Assembly (NCBI RefSeq): GCF_003569745.1
Contig: NZ_AP018498.1
Location: 3,015,001 to 3,079,000 of the forward strand
Direction of reading: 5' to 3'
DNA: 64,000 nt
Origin: Altererythrobacter sp. B11
Lineage (GTDB): Bacteria > Pseudomonadota > Alphaproteobacteria > Sphingomonadales > Sphingomonadaceae
Shown here: piece by piece, positions 7,521 to 17,134 of the stretch
How the letters are laid out: every line of letters starts with the position of its first letter
How positions within the stretch are numbered: position 1 is the first letter of the stretch
Program-made: the position numbers and the translations under genes
Notes under the pieces: generated by a model
Databases searched by the model: none
What the model saw: only the letters and a program-made list of their open reading frames with translations
What the model was told of the DNA's origin: nothing

Positions 7521-8939
7521 ATGGCCGAGCCCGAACAGCGTTTGCTGATGTTGATCGATGACGAGCCGGCGCAGAGCCGGCTGATCACTGCGCTCGCCGC
7601 GCGCGAGGGGTGGCGCACGATCGTCGTGCGGGATTCCGAAACGGCCATCGCCACGCTCGGCACCCGCCAGGGCATGCAGCTTTCCGCGATCATCCTCGAT
7701 CAATGGGTGCCGGGTGACCAGGCCGCAGCCCTGATCGAGGAGCTGAAGAGCCGCCGCCCCGCCTTGCCGATCCTCATGCTGACAACCAGCACCTCGCCCC
7801 AGCTGGCGGTGGAGGCGATGCGCGCCGGCGCCACCGACTATCTGGTAAAACCGATCGCGCCCGATCGGATGATGCAGGCGCTGCGCAACACCACCACGCG
7901 CGAGGCGCCGAGCGACGAACTGACGCCGCTGACCGAGAAAATGCCCGCGGTGCTCGATTTCGACGCCATGGTGGGCACTGCCCCCACTTTCCGCGATGCA
8001 CTCGCCAAGGCCGCCAAGGCGGCGCGCGGGCATGGCGCGGTGCTGATCGAGGGGGAAAGCGGCACGGGCAAGGAGATGCTCATCCGCGCGATGCACGGCG
8101 CCTCGCCCCGCGCCAAGGCGCCGTTCCGCATGATCAGCATCGCGGGCGTGCCGGCCAACAGCCTCGAATCGGTGCTGTTCGGCCATGAGAAGGGCGCCTT
8201 CCCCGGTGCCTTCGACCGGCAGGTGGGCGCGCTGCAGAATTGCGACGGGGGCACTCTGGTGCTCGACGAGATCGATCGCCTCTCGCTCGAACTGCAGGAT
8301 CGGCTGGCCGAGGCGCTGGCCGCCCGGCAGGTGCGCCCGATCGGCGCCAAGCACAGCTTCAAGGTGGACGTGCGGGTGATCTCCGCCAGCAATTTGCCGC
8401 TCACGGATCTGGTGGCGACGGGCCATTTCCGGCAGGATCTGCTCGATCTCATTTCGCCCACCGCCATCACCCTGCCGCCGCTGCGCGGCCGGGCCGGCGA
8501 CATCCCCGCCCTCACCCGCCACTTCCTCGCCCGTATCGGCGAACAGCCGGGCCTGAGGGAACTGGGCATCACCGATGGAGCGCTGCATCTGCTCTCGGCC
8601 TTCGACTGGCCGGGCAATGTCCGCCAGCTGCAGGCGGTGCTGTTCCGCGCCGCGGTGTTCTGCGACGGCAATGCCCTGACGGCGGAGGATTTTCCGCAGC
8701 TCAGCGAAATCATCGGCGAAATGCGCGAGAACCCGCAGCCGATGCAGGAGAGCGGCGGCGTGCAGATCTATGCGGCCGACGGCCATCTGCGCCCGCTGGA
8801 CGAAATCGAGGCCGACGTTATTCGCCTGGCGATCGGCCACTACCGCGGCCGGATGACCGAAGTAGCCCGCCGCCTGGGGATCGGCCGCTCCACCCTCTAT
8901 CGCAAGCTGAGCGACCTGGGCATCGACAACGCGGCGTGA
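7521..8939 (+). CDS. NtrC-type response regulator with AAA+ domain, variant GAFPGA loop
   Basis: 472 residues. N-terminal receiver domain (1-120) with LMLIDDEP acidic pocket, a phospho-acceptor Asp in LDQWVP and the conserved Lys in LVKPI. Central sigma-54-activator AAA+ domain with Walker A GESGTGKE, Walker B GGTLVLDEIDRL and an arginine-finger region. C-terminal Fis-type helix-turn-helix (VARRLGIGRSTLYRKL). The L1 loop that normally reads GAFTGA reads GAFPGA (residues 225-230, Pro at 228). The threonine is the key sigma-54 contact, so this protein may not act as a classical sigma-54 activator. No kinase gene is adjacent. Confidence 0.88.
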   Translation: MAEPEQRLLMLIDDEPAQSRLITALAAREGWRTIVVRDSETAIATLGTRQGMQLSAIILDQWVPGDQAAALIEELKSRRPALPILMLTTSTSPQLAVEAMRAGATDYLVKPIAPDRMMQALRNTTTREAPSDELTPLTEKMPAVLDFDAMVGTAPTFRDALAKAAKAARGHGAVLIEGESGTGKEMLIRAMHGASPRAKAPFRMISIAGVPANSLESVLFGHEKGAFPGAFDRQVGALQNCDGGTLVLDEIDRLSLELQDRLAEALAARQVRPIGAKHSFKVDVRVISASNLPLTDLVATGHFRQDLLDLISPTAITLPPLRGRAGDIPALTRHFLARIGEQPGLRELGITDGALHLLSAFDWPGNVRQLQAVLFRAAVFCDGNALTAEDFPQLSEIIGEMRENPQPMQESGGVQIYAADGHLRPLDEIEADVIRLAIGHYRGRMTEVARRLGIGRSTLYRKLSDLGIDNAA

Positions 8940-8950
8940 CGTCACGCCGC
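8931..8950. promoter_or_regulatory. Perfect 20-bp palindrome across the regulator stop codon
   Basis: GCGGCGTGACGTCACGCCGC is a perfect palindrome centred on TGACGTCA. It contains the TGA stop of the NtrC-type regulator and lies about 140 bp before the lipoprotein gene. It could be a dimeric operator or a stop-proximal hairpin; no T-tract follows. Confidence 0.35.
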
Positions 8951-9088
8951 CATGGTGCGATGCCGCCTGTTCCAGCCTGCGCCATGCCGTCATGGAAGCT
9001 TGACCTCCGGGGCGATTTTGCGCCACGCGGGCCGCACAAAGGCGCGGGACTTAGCGCCGCCCTTGATGCAGGAACCCCCGGCCGTCTG

Positions 9089-9733
9089 ATGCGCTTGACC
9101 AAGATGCTCCGCCTGGCTCACCCGATGATGCTGAGTGTTGCACTCGGCCTGGTGGCCTGCCACGGCCAGCAGGGCGGCGAAGCGGGTGCGGGGCTGGCGA
9201 CATCGACCGAGACGGAGGGGCCTTCCACGCCGCTGCCGATGGGGCCCGCGGGGCATGGCATGATCGGCCCGGTCGCCTATACCTTCGATGACGAAGAGCT
9301 GACGCGCACCGAAGTGCAGCTGCCCGTGCCTCCCCGGTACCGCGACGAGGTCTGGGCAGTGAAGCTGATCCCGCGCGAACGGGCGGAGCTGCTGGGGCAG
9401 GTTGCCTGCCGCTATGGTGATTCAGCGCGGGACGAAGTCTGCACCGTCGAAGATGAAGCGGGGTTGGCGCTGGCGATGCTGGAGCGGCCGATCGCGGATT
9501 ATCGCAAGAACTTTGCCGACAGCGGCTTCGGCGAGGAGCAGCTCGGCTCTGTCGAGATCGGCGGCCGGATCGGGTTCCGCTACACCGCCAGCGGTGAGAA
9601 CGGCGGCGTGGAATACAACTTCCTTCCCGTCGCCGGGCGTACGCTGATGATCGCGCGGAAGACAGAGCCCGACGCAGCTGCGGCGAACAATGCGATTGGC
9701 GCGGTCGTCGCCGGGCTGCGGCTGGAGGACTAG
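9089..9733 (+). CDS. Predicted lipoprotein of unknown function
   Basis: 214 residues. The N-terminus is a lipoprotein signal: basic start MRLTKMLRLA, a hydrophobic stretch and a lipobox GLVAC with Cys24. The mature part begins with a Gly/Ala/Thr/Pro-rich linker, then an alpha/beta domain with an internal VACRYGDSARDEVC segment that could form a disulfide. I do not recognise the family. It follows the NtrC-type regulator in the same direction after about 150 bp with no other gene, and converges on folP with a 3-bp gap. Confidence 0.7.
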   Translation: MRLTKMLRLAHPMMLSVALGLVACHGQQGGEAGAGLATSTETEGPSTPLPMGPAGHGMIGPVAYTFDDEELTRTEVQLPVPPRYRDEVWAVKLIPRERAELLGQVACRYGDSARDEVCTVEDEAGLALAMLERPIADYRKNFADSGFGEEQLGSVEIGGRIGFRYTASGENGGVEYNFLPVAGRTLMIARKTEPDAAAANNAIGAVVAGLRLED

Positions 9734-9736
9734 CGC

Positions 9737-10849
9737 TCAGGCCGGCAGGCCGCCGAAATCGGTGAGCGCCGCATCGCGCAGCCCCCGCCACACATTGCGC
9801 GCCTGCACCGTGTCATGCACGTCATGCACCCGCAGCAGCTGGCATCCCGCCTCCATTCCCCGCAGCGCCAGTGCGACCGAGCCGCCGAGGCGGCGATGCG
9901 CCGGCGCCTCGTTCGACAGGGCGCCGATCATCCGCTTGCGGCTGGCCCCCAGCAGGATCGGCTGGCCCAGCGCATGGAACAGCTCCAGCCCGTTCAGCAA
10001 CGCAAGGTTTTCCGCCATGCTCTTGCCGAAGCCAATGCCGGGATCGAGGATCACCTTTTCGCGCGCAATTCCCGCCGCGACGGCGCGGTCTCGCGCCGCC
10101 CTCAACCAGTCGAACACGTCGAGCAGAACGTTGGCATAGGCCCCGCCCGAATGGAGATCCTCGCCATCGCCCGGCGCATGCATCAGCACCACCGGCGCGC
10201 CACTGGCCGCGGCAAAGCCCAGGCTGCGCGGATCATGGCGCAGGGCGGACACATCGTTGATGATATGCGCCCCGGCGGCCAGCGCCGCCTCCATCACTGC
10301 CGGGCGCCGCGTGTCGACGCTGACTGCCGCGCCCATGGCGACGCAGCGTTCGATCGCCGGCACCACGCGGCGGATCTCGTCACCCTCCCACACCGCCGCG
10401 GCGCCCGGCCGCGTGCTTTCGCCGCCCACGTCCACGATCGCCGCCCCGGCCTCCAGCATCGCGCCGGCATGGGCCTGTGCTTCCGCTGCATCATCGAGGA
10501 ACTTGCCGCCGTCCGAAAAGCTGTCGGGCGTGACGTTGAGGATGCCCATCACCTGCGGCTGGTTCAGCGGGATCACCCGCTCCCCCAGTTGCAAGGAGGC
10601 GTGGACGCGCGCGAGGTCGGCCCATTGCGCCTGCGCCTCCTCCACCAGATGCGCCGGCAGGCCGGCAATCGCCTCCGCCATGGCTGATGCGGTCGCGAGA
10701 ATGCGATCTGCCACCCGCCCATCGCGCCGCAGCAGCAAGGCGAATTCGCGCGCATAGGCGAGCGAGCCGCCCAGCCGCACAGCGTCACCTTCCACCGCCT
10801 GCGGGCCGGTGACGAGGGTGATCGGCTGGATATAGATCTGCTCGGCCAT
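9737..10849 (-). CDS. folP: Dihydropteroate synthase
   Basis: 370 residues. It joins p-aminobenzoate to the pterin diphosphate in folate synthesis. The TIM-barrel signature begins VMGILNVTPDSFSDGGKF (about residue 100), followed by GAAIVDVGGESTRPGA and INDVSALRHD, and ends with GASRKRMIG. About 95 residues precede the barrel, longer than in E. coli FolP, a feature I associate with alphaproteobacterial versions. I start at the ATG at 10849 (MAEQIYIQP); the frame stays open upstream only through a repeat element. That element (10859-11002) sits immediately upstream. Confidence 0.93.
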   Translation of the reverse strand: MAEQIYIQPITLVTGPQAVEGDAVRLGGSLAYAREFALLLRRDGRVADRILATASAMAEAIAGLPAHLVEEAQAQWADLARVHASLQLGERVIPLNQPQVMGILNVTPDSFSDGGKFLDDAAEAQAHAGAMLEAGAAIVDVGGESTRPGAAAVWEGDEIRRVVPAIERCVAMGAAVSVDTRRPAVMEAALAAGAHIINDVSALRHDPRSLGFAAASGAPVVLMHAPGDGEDLHSGGAYANVLLDVFDWLRAARDRAVAAGIAREKVILDPGIGFGKSMAENLALLNGLELFHALGQPILLGASRKRMIGALSNEAPAHRRLGGSVALALRGMEAGCQLLRVHDVHDTVQARNVWRGLRDAALTDFGGLPA

Positions 10850-10858
10850 GGGCTTATC

Positions 10859-11002
10859 CTGGAACACGCTGGAACACGCTGGAACAGGGTTCATGCACAA
10901 ATAATCTTTGCCAACAATCGCCCCTAACCAGCTGTTTTAGCAGGAAGGGGTGAAAGAGGCGCATCGCCGGCCCGCATAGGGCCGACCCCTGCTGTAGGAC
11001 AG
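10859..11002 (-). repeat. Copy 1 of a three-box dispersed element (GTTCCA array, 10-bp period)
   Basis: Read on the minus strand it starts with CTGTCCTACAG (11002-10992), has GCCTCTTTCA about 32 nt later (near 10960), and ends with AACCCTGTTCCA followed by two more GTTCCA copies at exactly 10-bp spacing (GGAAC on the plus strand at 10861, 10871, 10881). The array stops 12 bp before the folP start codon. Related copies lie at 36034-36193 and 56428-56570. Confidence 0.65.
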
Positions 11003-11016
11003 ACCCGCGCCCCGGC

Positions 11017-12523
<1,507 letters not shown>

Positions 12524-12630
12524 AGGGTCTGATTGGTTCTTCGTCGAAATGGCGATGTGTCCCGATGAAATAGTATGTTCCGCCGCACCCCGCATGCTAT
12601 TCACGGGGCGGGATCATCGGGGGGATGAAC

Positions 12631-13308
12631 ATGGCATTGGACGTCATCTGTGCCGGCCTTGGCAGGACGGGCACGCTTTCGCTCAAACTGGCGCTCGAAC
12701 GATTGGGCTTTGGCAAATGCCACCACATGGTGGAAGTGCTGGCGGATGTGCGCCGGCTGGCGCCCTTGTGGGAACAGGCCGCTGCGGGGCAGCCGGATTG
12801 GGACGCGATCTTTGCCGGCTTCGCCTCCACCACCGACTATCCCGCCTGCCGCTTCTGGGAGCAGCTGGCGCAGTATTACCCGCAGGCCAAGATCGTGCTT
12901 TCGGTGCGCGATCCGGATTCCTGGTTCGATTCCGTCAGCAAGACGATCTTCGCCCCGCCGCATATGGCCTTCTTCGGGCAGACGGCGATCGGCGGGGTGA
13001 TGCGCGATACGGTGTATGACACCTTTGGCGACCGGATCGGCGATCGCCAGTTCATGACCGACTGGTTCCGCGCCTGGAACAGCGCCGTGATCGAGCGCGC
13101 ACCGGCGGACCGGCTGCTGATCTACGAAGTGAAGCAGGGGTGGGAACCGCTGTGCGAGTTCCTGGGCGTCCCCGTGCCGGCCGAGCCCTTCCCCCGCGTC
13201 AACAGCTCCGAAGACATGCAGGAAGGCCTCGATTTCGCCGAGCCCCCGCCGCCCGAGGGGCTGGAGGCAATGGGCAAGGGCTATCTGGCGCAATTGCGGG
13301 CTGGGTAG
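12631..13308 (+). CDS. Sulfotransferase family protein
   Basis: 225 residues. It opens with VICAGLGRTGTLSLKLALE, the 5'-phosphosulfate loop of cytosolic-type sulfotransferases, followed by KCHHMVEV. A second PAPS-contact region is KIVLSVRDPDSWFDSV. Later WEPLCEFLGVPVP is the typical C-terminal motif of the NAD-dependent-epimerase-like or Sulfotransfer_4 group. Of two in-frame ATGs I prefer 12631, which has a GGGG run 6-7 bases upstream; 12625 abuts it. No PAPS-synthesis genes are near. The gene is bracketed by matching repeat modules, which suggests it was inserted or duplicated as a unit. Confidence 0.82.
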   Translation: MALDVICAGLGRTGTLSLKLALERLGFGKCHHMVEVLADVRRLAPLWEQAAAGQPDWDAIFAGFASTTDYPACRFWEQLAQYYPQAKIVLSVRDPDSWFDSVSKTIFAPPHMAFFGQTAIGGVMRDTVYDTFGDRIGDRQFMTDWFRAWNSAVIERAPADRLLIYEVKQGWEPLCEFLGVPVPAEPFPRVNSSEDMQEGLDFAEPPPPEGLEAMGKGYLAQLRAG

Positions 13309-13330
13309 GCTTAGGTCGCGGGCTTCAAAG

Positions 13331-13555
13331 CGCGTCCTTCGACAGGCTCAGGACGAGCGGGGGTGGTGGTGGCGCCGCTAAGGGCAAGGCGCCGCGCCGC
13401 CCTCCTGAGTCATCCCCGCGCAGGCGGGGATCCAGAAGCGGCCCGCTCCGGCGCCAACTGGATTCCCGCCTACGCGGGAATGACGAGGTGTGTTTGCTAT
13501 GCTGTCGCGCCCCCTCCCAACCCCGCTCAGCCTGAGCCTGTCGAAGGCCCCGCGC
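13331..13555. repeat. Extragenic repeat module A-B plus inverted A (downstream of sulfotransferase)
   Basis: Part A recurs at 13331-13360, nearly identical to 12371-12400. Part B is an inverted pair with arms at 13409-13434 and 13459-13486. An inverted, degenerate copy of A (CCTGAGCCTGTCGAAGG core) lies at about 13523-13555, just before the rnhB stop. The order A-B matches the upstream module in direct orientation. Confidence 0.8.
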
Positions 13556-13565
13556 GACGGCAGGC

Positions 13566-14201
13566 CTAGATCAGCTGCATCTGCGCCACCGGCGCGAAGC
13601 TGCGGCGGTGGAGGGGCGTGGGGCCGTGGAGGCGCAGAGCCGTGACGTGGTCGGGCGTGCCGTAGCCCTTGTTGCGGTCCCACCCATAATGCGGGTGCTG
13701 CCGCGCGGCTTCCACCATCAGCCGGTCGCGATATTCCTTGGCGAGGATGGAGGCGGCGGAAATGCTCGGTTCCAGCGCATCGCCGCCCACGATGGCGCGG
13801 GCGGGCCACCGCCATTCGCTGCGGCGGCCGGCCGGGGTGAGATTGCCGTCCACCAGCACTTCACACGGCTCGGTGCCCAGCACCTCGCACAGCCGCGCCA
13901 CCGCGTGGCTCATCGCCAGCATGGTGGCGTGGAAGATGTTGAGGCGGTCGATCTCCTCCACCTCCACCACGCCAATGCCGAAGGCACAGCGGCGGCGGAT
14001 CGACTCTTCCAGCTGCGCGCGTCGCGAGGCCGAGAGTTTCTTGGAATCGTCCAGCCCCGCCGGGCGCGGCTTGCACAGCAGCACGGCGGCGGCCACAACG
14101 GGGCCAGCCAAGGGGCCGCGGCCCGCCTCGTCGACGCCCACGACCAGTCGCCCGCCGGCAAGCGAGGCACAGAATTCGCGCGAAGGAGTTCCGGATAGCA
14201 T
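13566..14201 (-). CDS. rnhB: Ribonuclease HII
   Basis: About 211 residues. It cleaves the RNA strand of RNA-DNA hybrids and single ribonucleotides in DNA. The active-site start [20 protein letters not shown] holds the Asp-Glu pair, LDDSKKLS follows, and the C-terminal half has EVLVDGN and SILAKEYRD with further acidic ligands. I propose ATG 14201 ([10 protein letters not shown]); upstream ATGs at 14213 and 14228 are possible, and no clear ribosome-binding site decides. The proposed start shares the GCATGC with the start of the divergent dehydrogenase. Confidence 0.9.
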   Translation of the reverse strand: MLSGTPSREFCASLAGGRLVVGVDEAGRGPLAGPVVAAAVLLCKPRPAGLDDSKKLSASRRAQLEESIRRRCAFGIGVVEVEEIDRLNIFHATMLAMSHAVARLCEVLGTEPCEVLVDGNLTPAGRRSEWRWPARAIVGGDALEPSISAASILAKEYRDRLMVEAARQHPHYGWDRNKGYGTPDHVTALRLHGPTPLHRRSFAPVAQMQLI

Positions 14202-15381
14202 GCGACCGACCATCAAATCCGCCACCATCCTTTCCACGGCATTGATCGGCCTTGCAAGCTGCGGCGCCGCTCCATCGGGGGAAAAGACCGCCGAACCGTC
14301 CGAGAGCGCGAGCGAGGCAAGCCCGCAACCGACGGGCGAACCGTTCAGCGTGGCCGCGCATGGCAGCTTCAACGAGCCATGGGCGCTGGCGATCGAGCCC
14401 GGCACCAACCGCATCTTCATCACCGAACGGCCCGGGACGATGAAGTTCTACGATCCGGCCAGCGACACCACCGGCACAGTGACGGGCGATCTGCCCAAGG
14501 TCGCCTATGCGGGCCAGGGCGGCCTCGGCGACGTGGCCTTCGCCCCCGATTATGCCACCAGCAAGGCGATCTATCTCACCTGGGCGGAAGCCGGCGACGG
14601 CGACACGCGCGGTGCGGCGATGGGGCGCGGGACGCTGAATTGCAGCAGCGCCACCAGCTGCACGATCAGCGACCTCAAGGTGATCTGGCGGCAGGTGCCC
14701 AAGGTAACGGGTGCTGGCCATTATTCGCACAAGATCGCCTTCTCGCCCGACGGGCGATACCTGTTCCTCTCCTCGGGGGAGCGGCAGAAGGGCGATCCGG
14801 CGCAGGATCTGGGCACCAATCTGGGCAAGGTGCTGCGGCTGAACCTCGATGGCAGCCCGGCGGCGGGCAATCCCTTCACCGATCGCGGCGGGGTGAGCGC
14901 GGAAATCTGGAGCTATGGCCACCGCAATGTGCTGGGCCTGCAATTCGATGCGCAGGGGCAATTGTGGGATCTGGAACACGGACCCAAGGGCGGCGACGAG
15001 ATCAATCTGGTGAAGGAAGGCCAGAATTACGGCTGGCCGATCGTGTCCAACGGCGTGAATTACGATGGCTCGCCGATCCCCGATCATTCCACGCGCCCGG
15101 AATTCGCCGCCCCGGCGATCAGCTGGACCCCGGTGATCGCGCCGGGCGATTTCATCTTCTACAGCGGCAAGCTGTGGCCGGAATGGCGCGGACAGGCGCT
15201 GATCCCCGGCCTCGCCACCATGGCGTTGGTGCGCGTGTCTTTCGACGGCGCCAAGGGCACCGAACAGGCGCGCTATCCCTTCGACCGGCGGCTGCGCGAC
15301 ATTGTCGAGGCGTCCGACGGCTCCGTGTGGATCGCGGAGGATGGCGAAGACGGGCGGCTGCTGCGGCTGACGCCGGGCTGA
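14200..15381 (+). CDS. PQQ-dependent aldose sugar dehydrogenase-like lipoprotein
   Basis: 393 residues. The lipoprotein signal ends in GLASC (Cys21), then a Ser/Glu/Ala-rich linker, then a six-bladed beta-propeller of the soluble glucose/aldose sugar dehydrogenase family: [79 protein letters not shown] and [16 protein letters not shown]. These match the E. coli YliI/Asd type, which uses PQQ. No PQQ synthesis genes are in the window. The start codon overlaps the divergent rnhB start. Confidence 0.87.
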   Translation: MRPTIKSATILSTALIGLASCGAAPSGEKTAEPSESASEASPQPTGEPFSVAAHGSFNEPWALAIEPGTNRIFITERPGTMKFYDPASDTTGTVTGDLPKVAYAGQGGLGDVAFAPDYATSKAIYLTWAEAGDGDTRGAAMGRGTLNCSSATSCTISDLKVIWRQVPKVTGAGHYSHKIAFSPDGRYLFLSSGERQKGDPAQDLGTNLGKVLRLNLDGSPAAGNPFTDRGGVSAEIWSYGHRNVLGLQFDAQGQLWDLEHGPKGGDEINLVKEGQNYGWPIVSNGVNYDGSPIPDHSTRPEFAAPAISWTPVIAPGDFIFYSGKLWPEWRGQALIPGLATMALVRVSFDGAKGTEQARYPFDRRLRDIVEASDGSVWIAEDGEDGRLLRLTPG

Positions 15382-15445
15382 GGGGGGGCGTCCACCCTCG
15401 CTTTTCATTGCCAAGGCAGGGTGCGGGGCCTATCGGCGCGCGGCC

Positions 15446-15961
15446 ATGACGGGTGCCATTTCCACGCTGATTCCCTATGCGGAGCTCGATCCGGCGCTGG
15501 CCGAGCAGCTGCTCGATCGCGCCTTCGGTCCCAATCGGCACGGCCGCACCGCCTATCTGATCCGCGGCGATGCCGAGTATCTGCCGGCGCTGAGCTTCGC
15601 CGTGCTGGATGCGGAGGACTATCTGGTCGGCACGATCCAGGCCTTTCCCGTGGCGCTGGCCGATCCGGAAGGGCGCGCCCATCCGATGATCATGGTCGGC
15701 CCCGTGGCCGTGCTGCCCGAACGGCAGGACCAGGGTTATGGCCGCGCACTGATGGCAGCGCAGGCGAGCGCCCTCGATCCGCAGGCGCCGCTGCCGCAGG
15801 TGCTGATCGGCGATGCGCCCTATTACGGCCGCTTCGGCTTCACCGAGGCGCCGCGCGGCTGGCACTGCCCCGGCCCGTGGGACCCCGCGCGCCTGCTGAT
15901 CCGCGGCGCCAATCCCGCCGTGCTGCCGCGTGAAGGCATGCTGGGACCTTGGCGCGGGTGA
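15446..15961 (+). CDS. GNAT-family N-acetyltransferase
   Basis: 171 residues. It has the arrangement of the YhbS-like GNAT group: an N-terminal QLLDRAFG helix, strand AVLDAEDYLVGTIQAF, then the acetyl-CoA-binding segment VGPVAVLPERQDQGYGRALM (motif A with QDQGYGRAL) and APYYGRFGF near the C-terminus, which is diagnostic of YhbS-like members. Substrate unknown. It precedes the DUF1285 gene by 25 bp in the same direction, probably in one operon running to cca. Confidence 0.85.
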   Translation: MTGAISTLIPYAELDPALAEQLLDRAFGPNRHGRTAYLIRGDAEYLPALSFAVLDAEDYLVGTIQAFPVALADPEGRAHPMIMVGPVAVLPERQDQGYGRALMAAQASALDPQAPLPQVLIGDAPYYGRFGFTEAPRGWHCPGPWDPARLLIRGANPAVLPREGMLGPWRG

Positions 15962-15986
15962 ACCGATCTGGCATCGCGGAGCCGCG

Positions 15987-16535
15987 ATGCCCTATGCTCC
16001 CCTGCCCGACCTGTCTTCCCTCTCCCTGCTGGAGATCGCCGAGGCGGTGGACCAGCGCCGCCTGCCCCCGGTGGAGCAATGGCAGCCGGGCGAGAAGGCG
16101 GACAGCCACATGCGCATCGCCGCCGACGGCACCTGGTATCACGAAGACCGCCCGATCCGCCGCCCGGCGATGGTGCGCGCCTTTTCTTCCCTGCTGATGC
16201 GCGATGCGGAGGGGCAGCACTGGCTGATGACGCCGCAATGCCGCCAGTCGATCGCGGTGGAGGATGCCGCCTTCCGCGCGGTGCACATGCAGGTGAAGGA
16301 GGGCGCGCTGGCCTTCCGCCTCAACACCGAGGAGTTCGTGCTCGCCGGCCCCGACCACCCGCTGCGCGCGGAAGGCGATGCGGAGACGCCGGCGATCTAT
16401 CTCGCCGTGCGCCACGGCTGCGAAGCGCGGCTGGACCGCGCGACCTGGCTGCAGCTCGCCGAACATGCGCTGGCCGCCGGAGACGATCTGGCCGTCGAAA
16501 GCCTGGGTGCCCGCTTCTCGCTGGTGCCGGCATGA
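15987..16535 (+). CDS. DUF1285 family protein
   Basis: 182 residues. It contains GTWYHEDRPIRRPAMVRAFS, then LMRDAEGQHWLMTP and the C-terminal EEFVLAGPDHPLR region, which together define DUF1285, a compact two-domain fold with no assigned biochemical role. I start at ATG 15987 (MPYAPLPDLS), since residues upstream overlap the acetyltransferase and are not family-like. Its stop overlaps the Nudix start (ATGA). Confidence 0.82.
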   Translation: MPYAPLPDLSSLSLLEIAEAVDQRRLPPVEQWQPGEKADSHMRIAADGTWYHEDRPIRRPAMVRAFSSLLMRDAEGQHWLMTPQCRQSIAVEDAAFRAVHMQVKEGALAFRLNTEEFVLAGPDHPLRAEGDAETPAIYLAVRHGCEARLDRATWLQLAEHALAAGDDLAVESLGARFSLVPA

Positions 16536-17134
16536 GCGCGCTGTTCGATCGCCTCCGGCAGCTGTTCGACGAAGGCCACGGCGTGGAACTGCCTGACCTG
16601 CGCAGCGATGCGGGCTTCGCCCCGCCCGAGGTGCGCCCCGCCGCGGTGCTGATCGCGGTGACCGATCGCAGCGAGCCCGGCGTGCTCCTGACCCACCGGC
16701 CGGAGGGAATGCGCGCGCATCCGGGCCAGGTGGCCTTCCCCGGCGGCAAGCTCGACCCCGGGGAGGACGCGGTGGCCGCGGCGCTGCGCGAGGCGAAGGA
16801 GGAACTGGCCATCGCCCCCGCCGACGTGCGGATCATCGGCGCGAGCGACCGCTTCGTGACCGGCAGCGGCTATGACGTGACGCCGGTCCTCGGCCTCGTG
16901 CCGCCGGATCTACCGCTCGTGCCCAATCCGCTGGAAGTGGCGGCGTGGTTCGAAGCGCCGCTGCATTTCATCCTCGATCCCGGCAACCATGTGCAGCGAG
17001 TGGGTGAATGGCGCGGGCGGCGCCGGCCCTATCTGGAGATCGAGTGGGAGGGCCACCGCATCTGGGGTATCACCGCGGCGATCATCGCCAATCTGTCGCG
17101 CCGCATCGCCTGGCGGGATCTGGCGAATGGCTGA
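16532..17134 (+). CDS. Nudix hydrolase, CoA pyrophosphatase-like
   Basis: 200 residues. The Nudix box runs GGKLDPGEDAVAAALREAKE plus EL, with one relaxed position: Ala replaces the usual Gly near its end. VLLTHRPEGMRAHPGQVAFP precedes it, the signature of the NUDT7/CoA-diphosphatase subgroup, which cleaves CoA and related dinucleoside polyphosphates. The neighbouring EIEWEGHRIWGITAAI C-terminus fits this group. It overlaps DUF1285 at its start and cca at its end, so translation is probably coupled. Confidence 0.88.
   Translation: MSALFDRLRQLFDEGHGVELPDLRSDAGFAPPEVRPAAVLIAVTDRSEPGVLLTHRPEGMRAHPGQVAFPGGKLDPGEDAVAAALREAKEELAIAPADVRIIGASDRFVTGSGYDVTPVLGLVPPDLPLVPNPLEVAAWFEAPLHFILDPGNHVQRVGEWRGRRRPYLEIEWEGHRIWGITAAIIANLSRRIAWRDLANG

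Noticed and set aside
10859-10892. GTTCCA array as an alphaproteobacterial LexA box (GTTC-N7-GTTC)
   Set aside because: The spacer is six bases (10-bp period), not seven, in all three copies, and the neighbours are not SOS genes.
10854-10900. Upstream extension of folP and other short frames carrying CSSVFQ
   Set aside because: CSSVFQ is the translation of the GTTCCA repeat array, not protein sequence.
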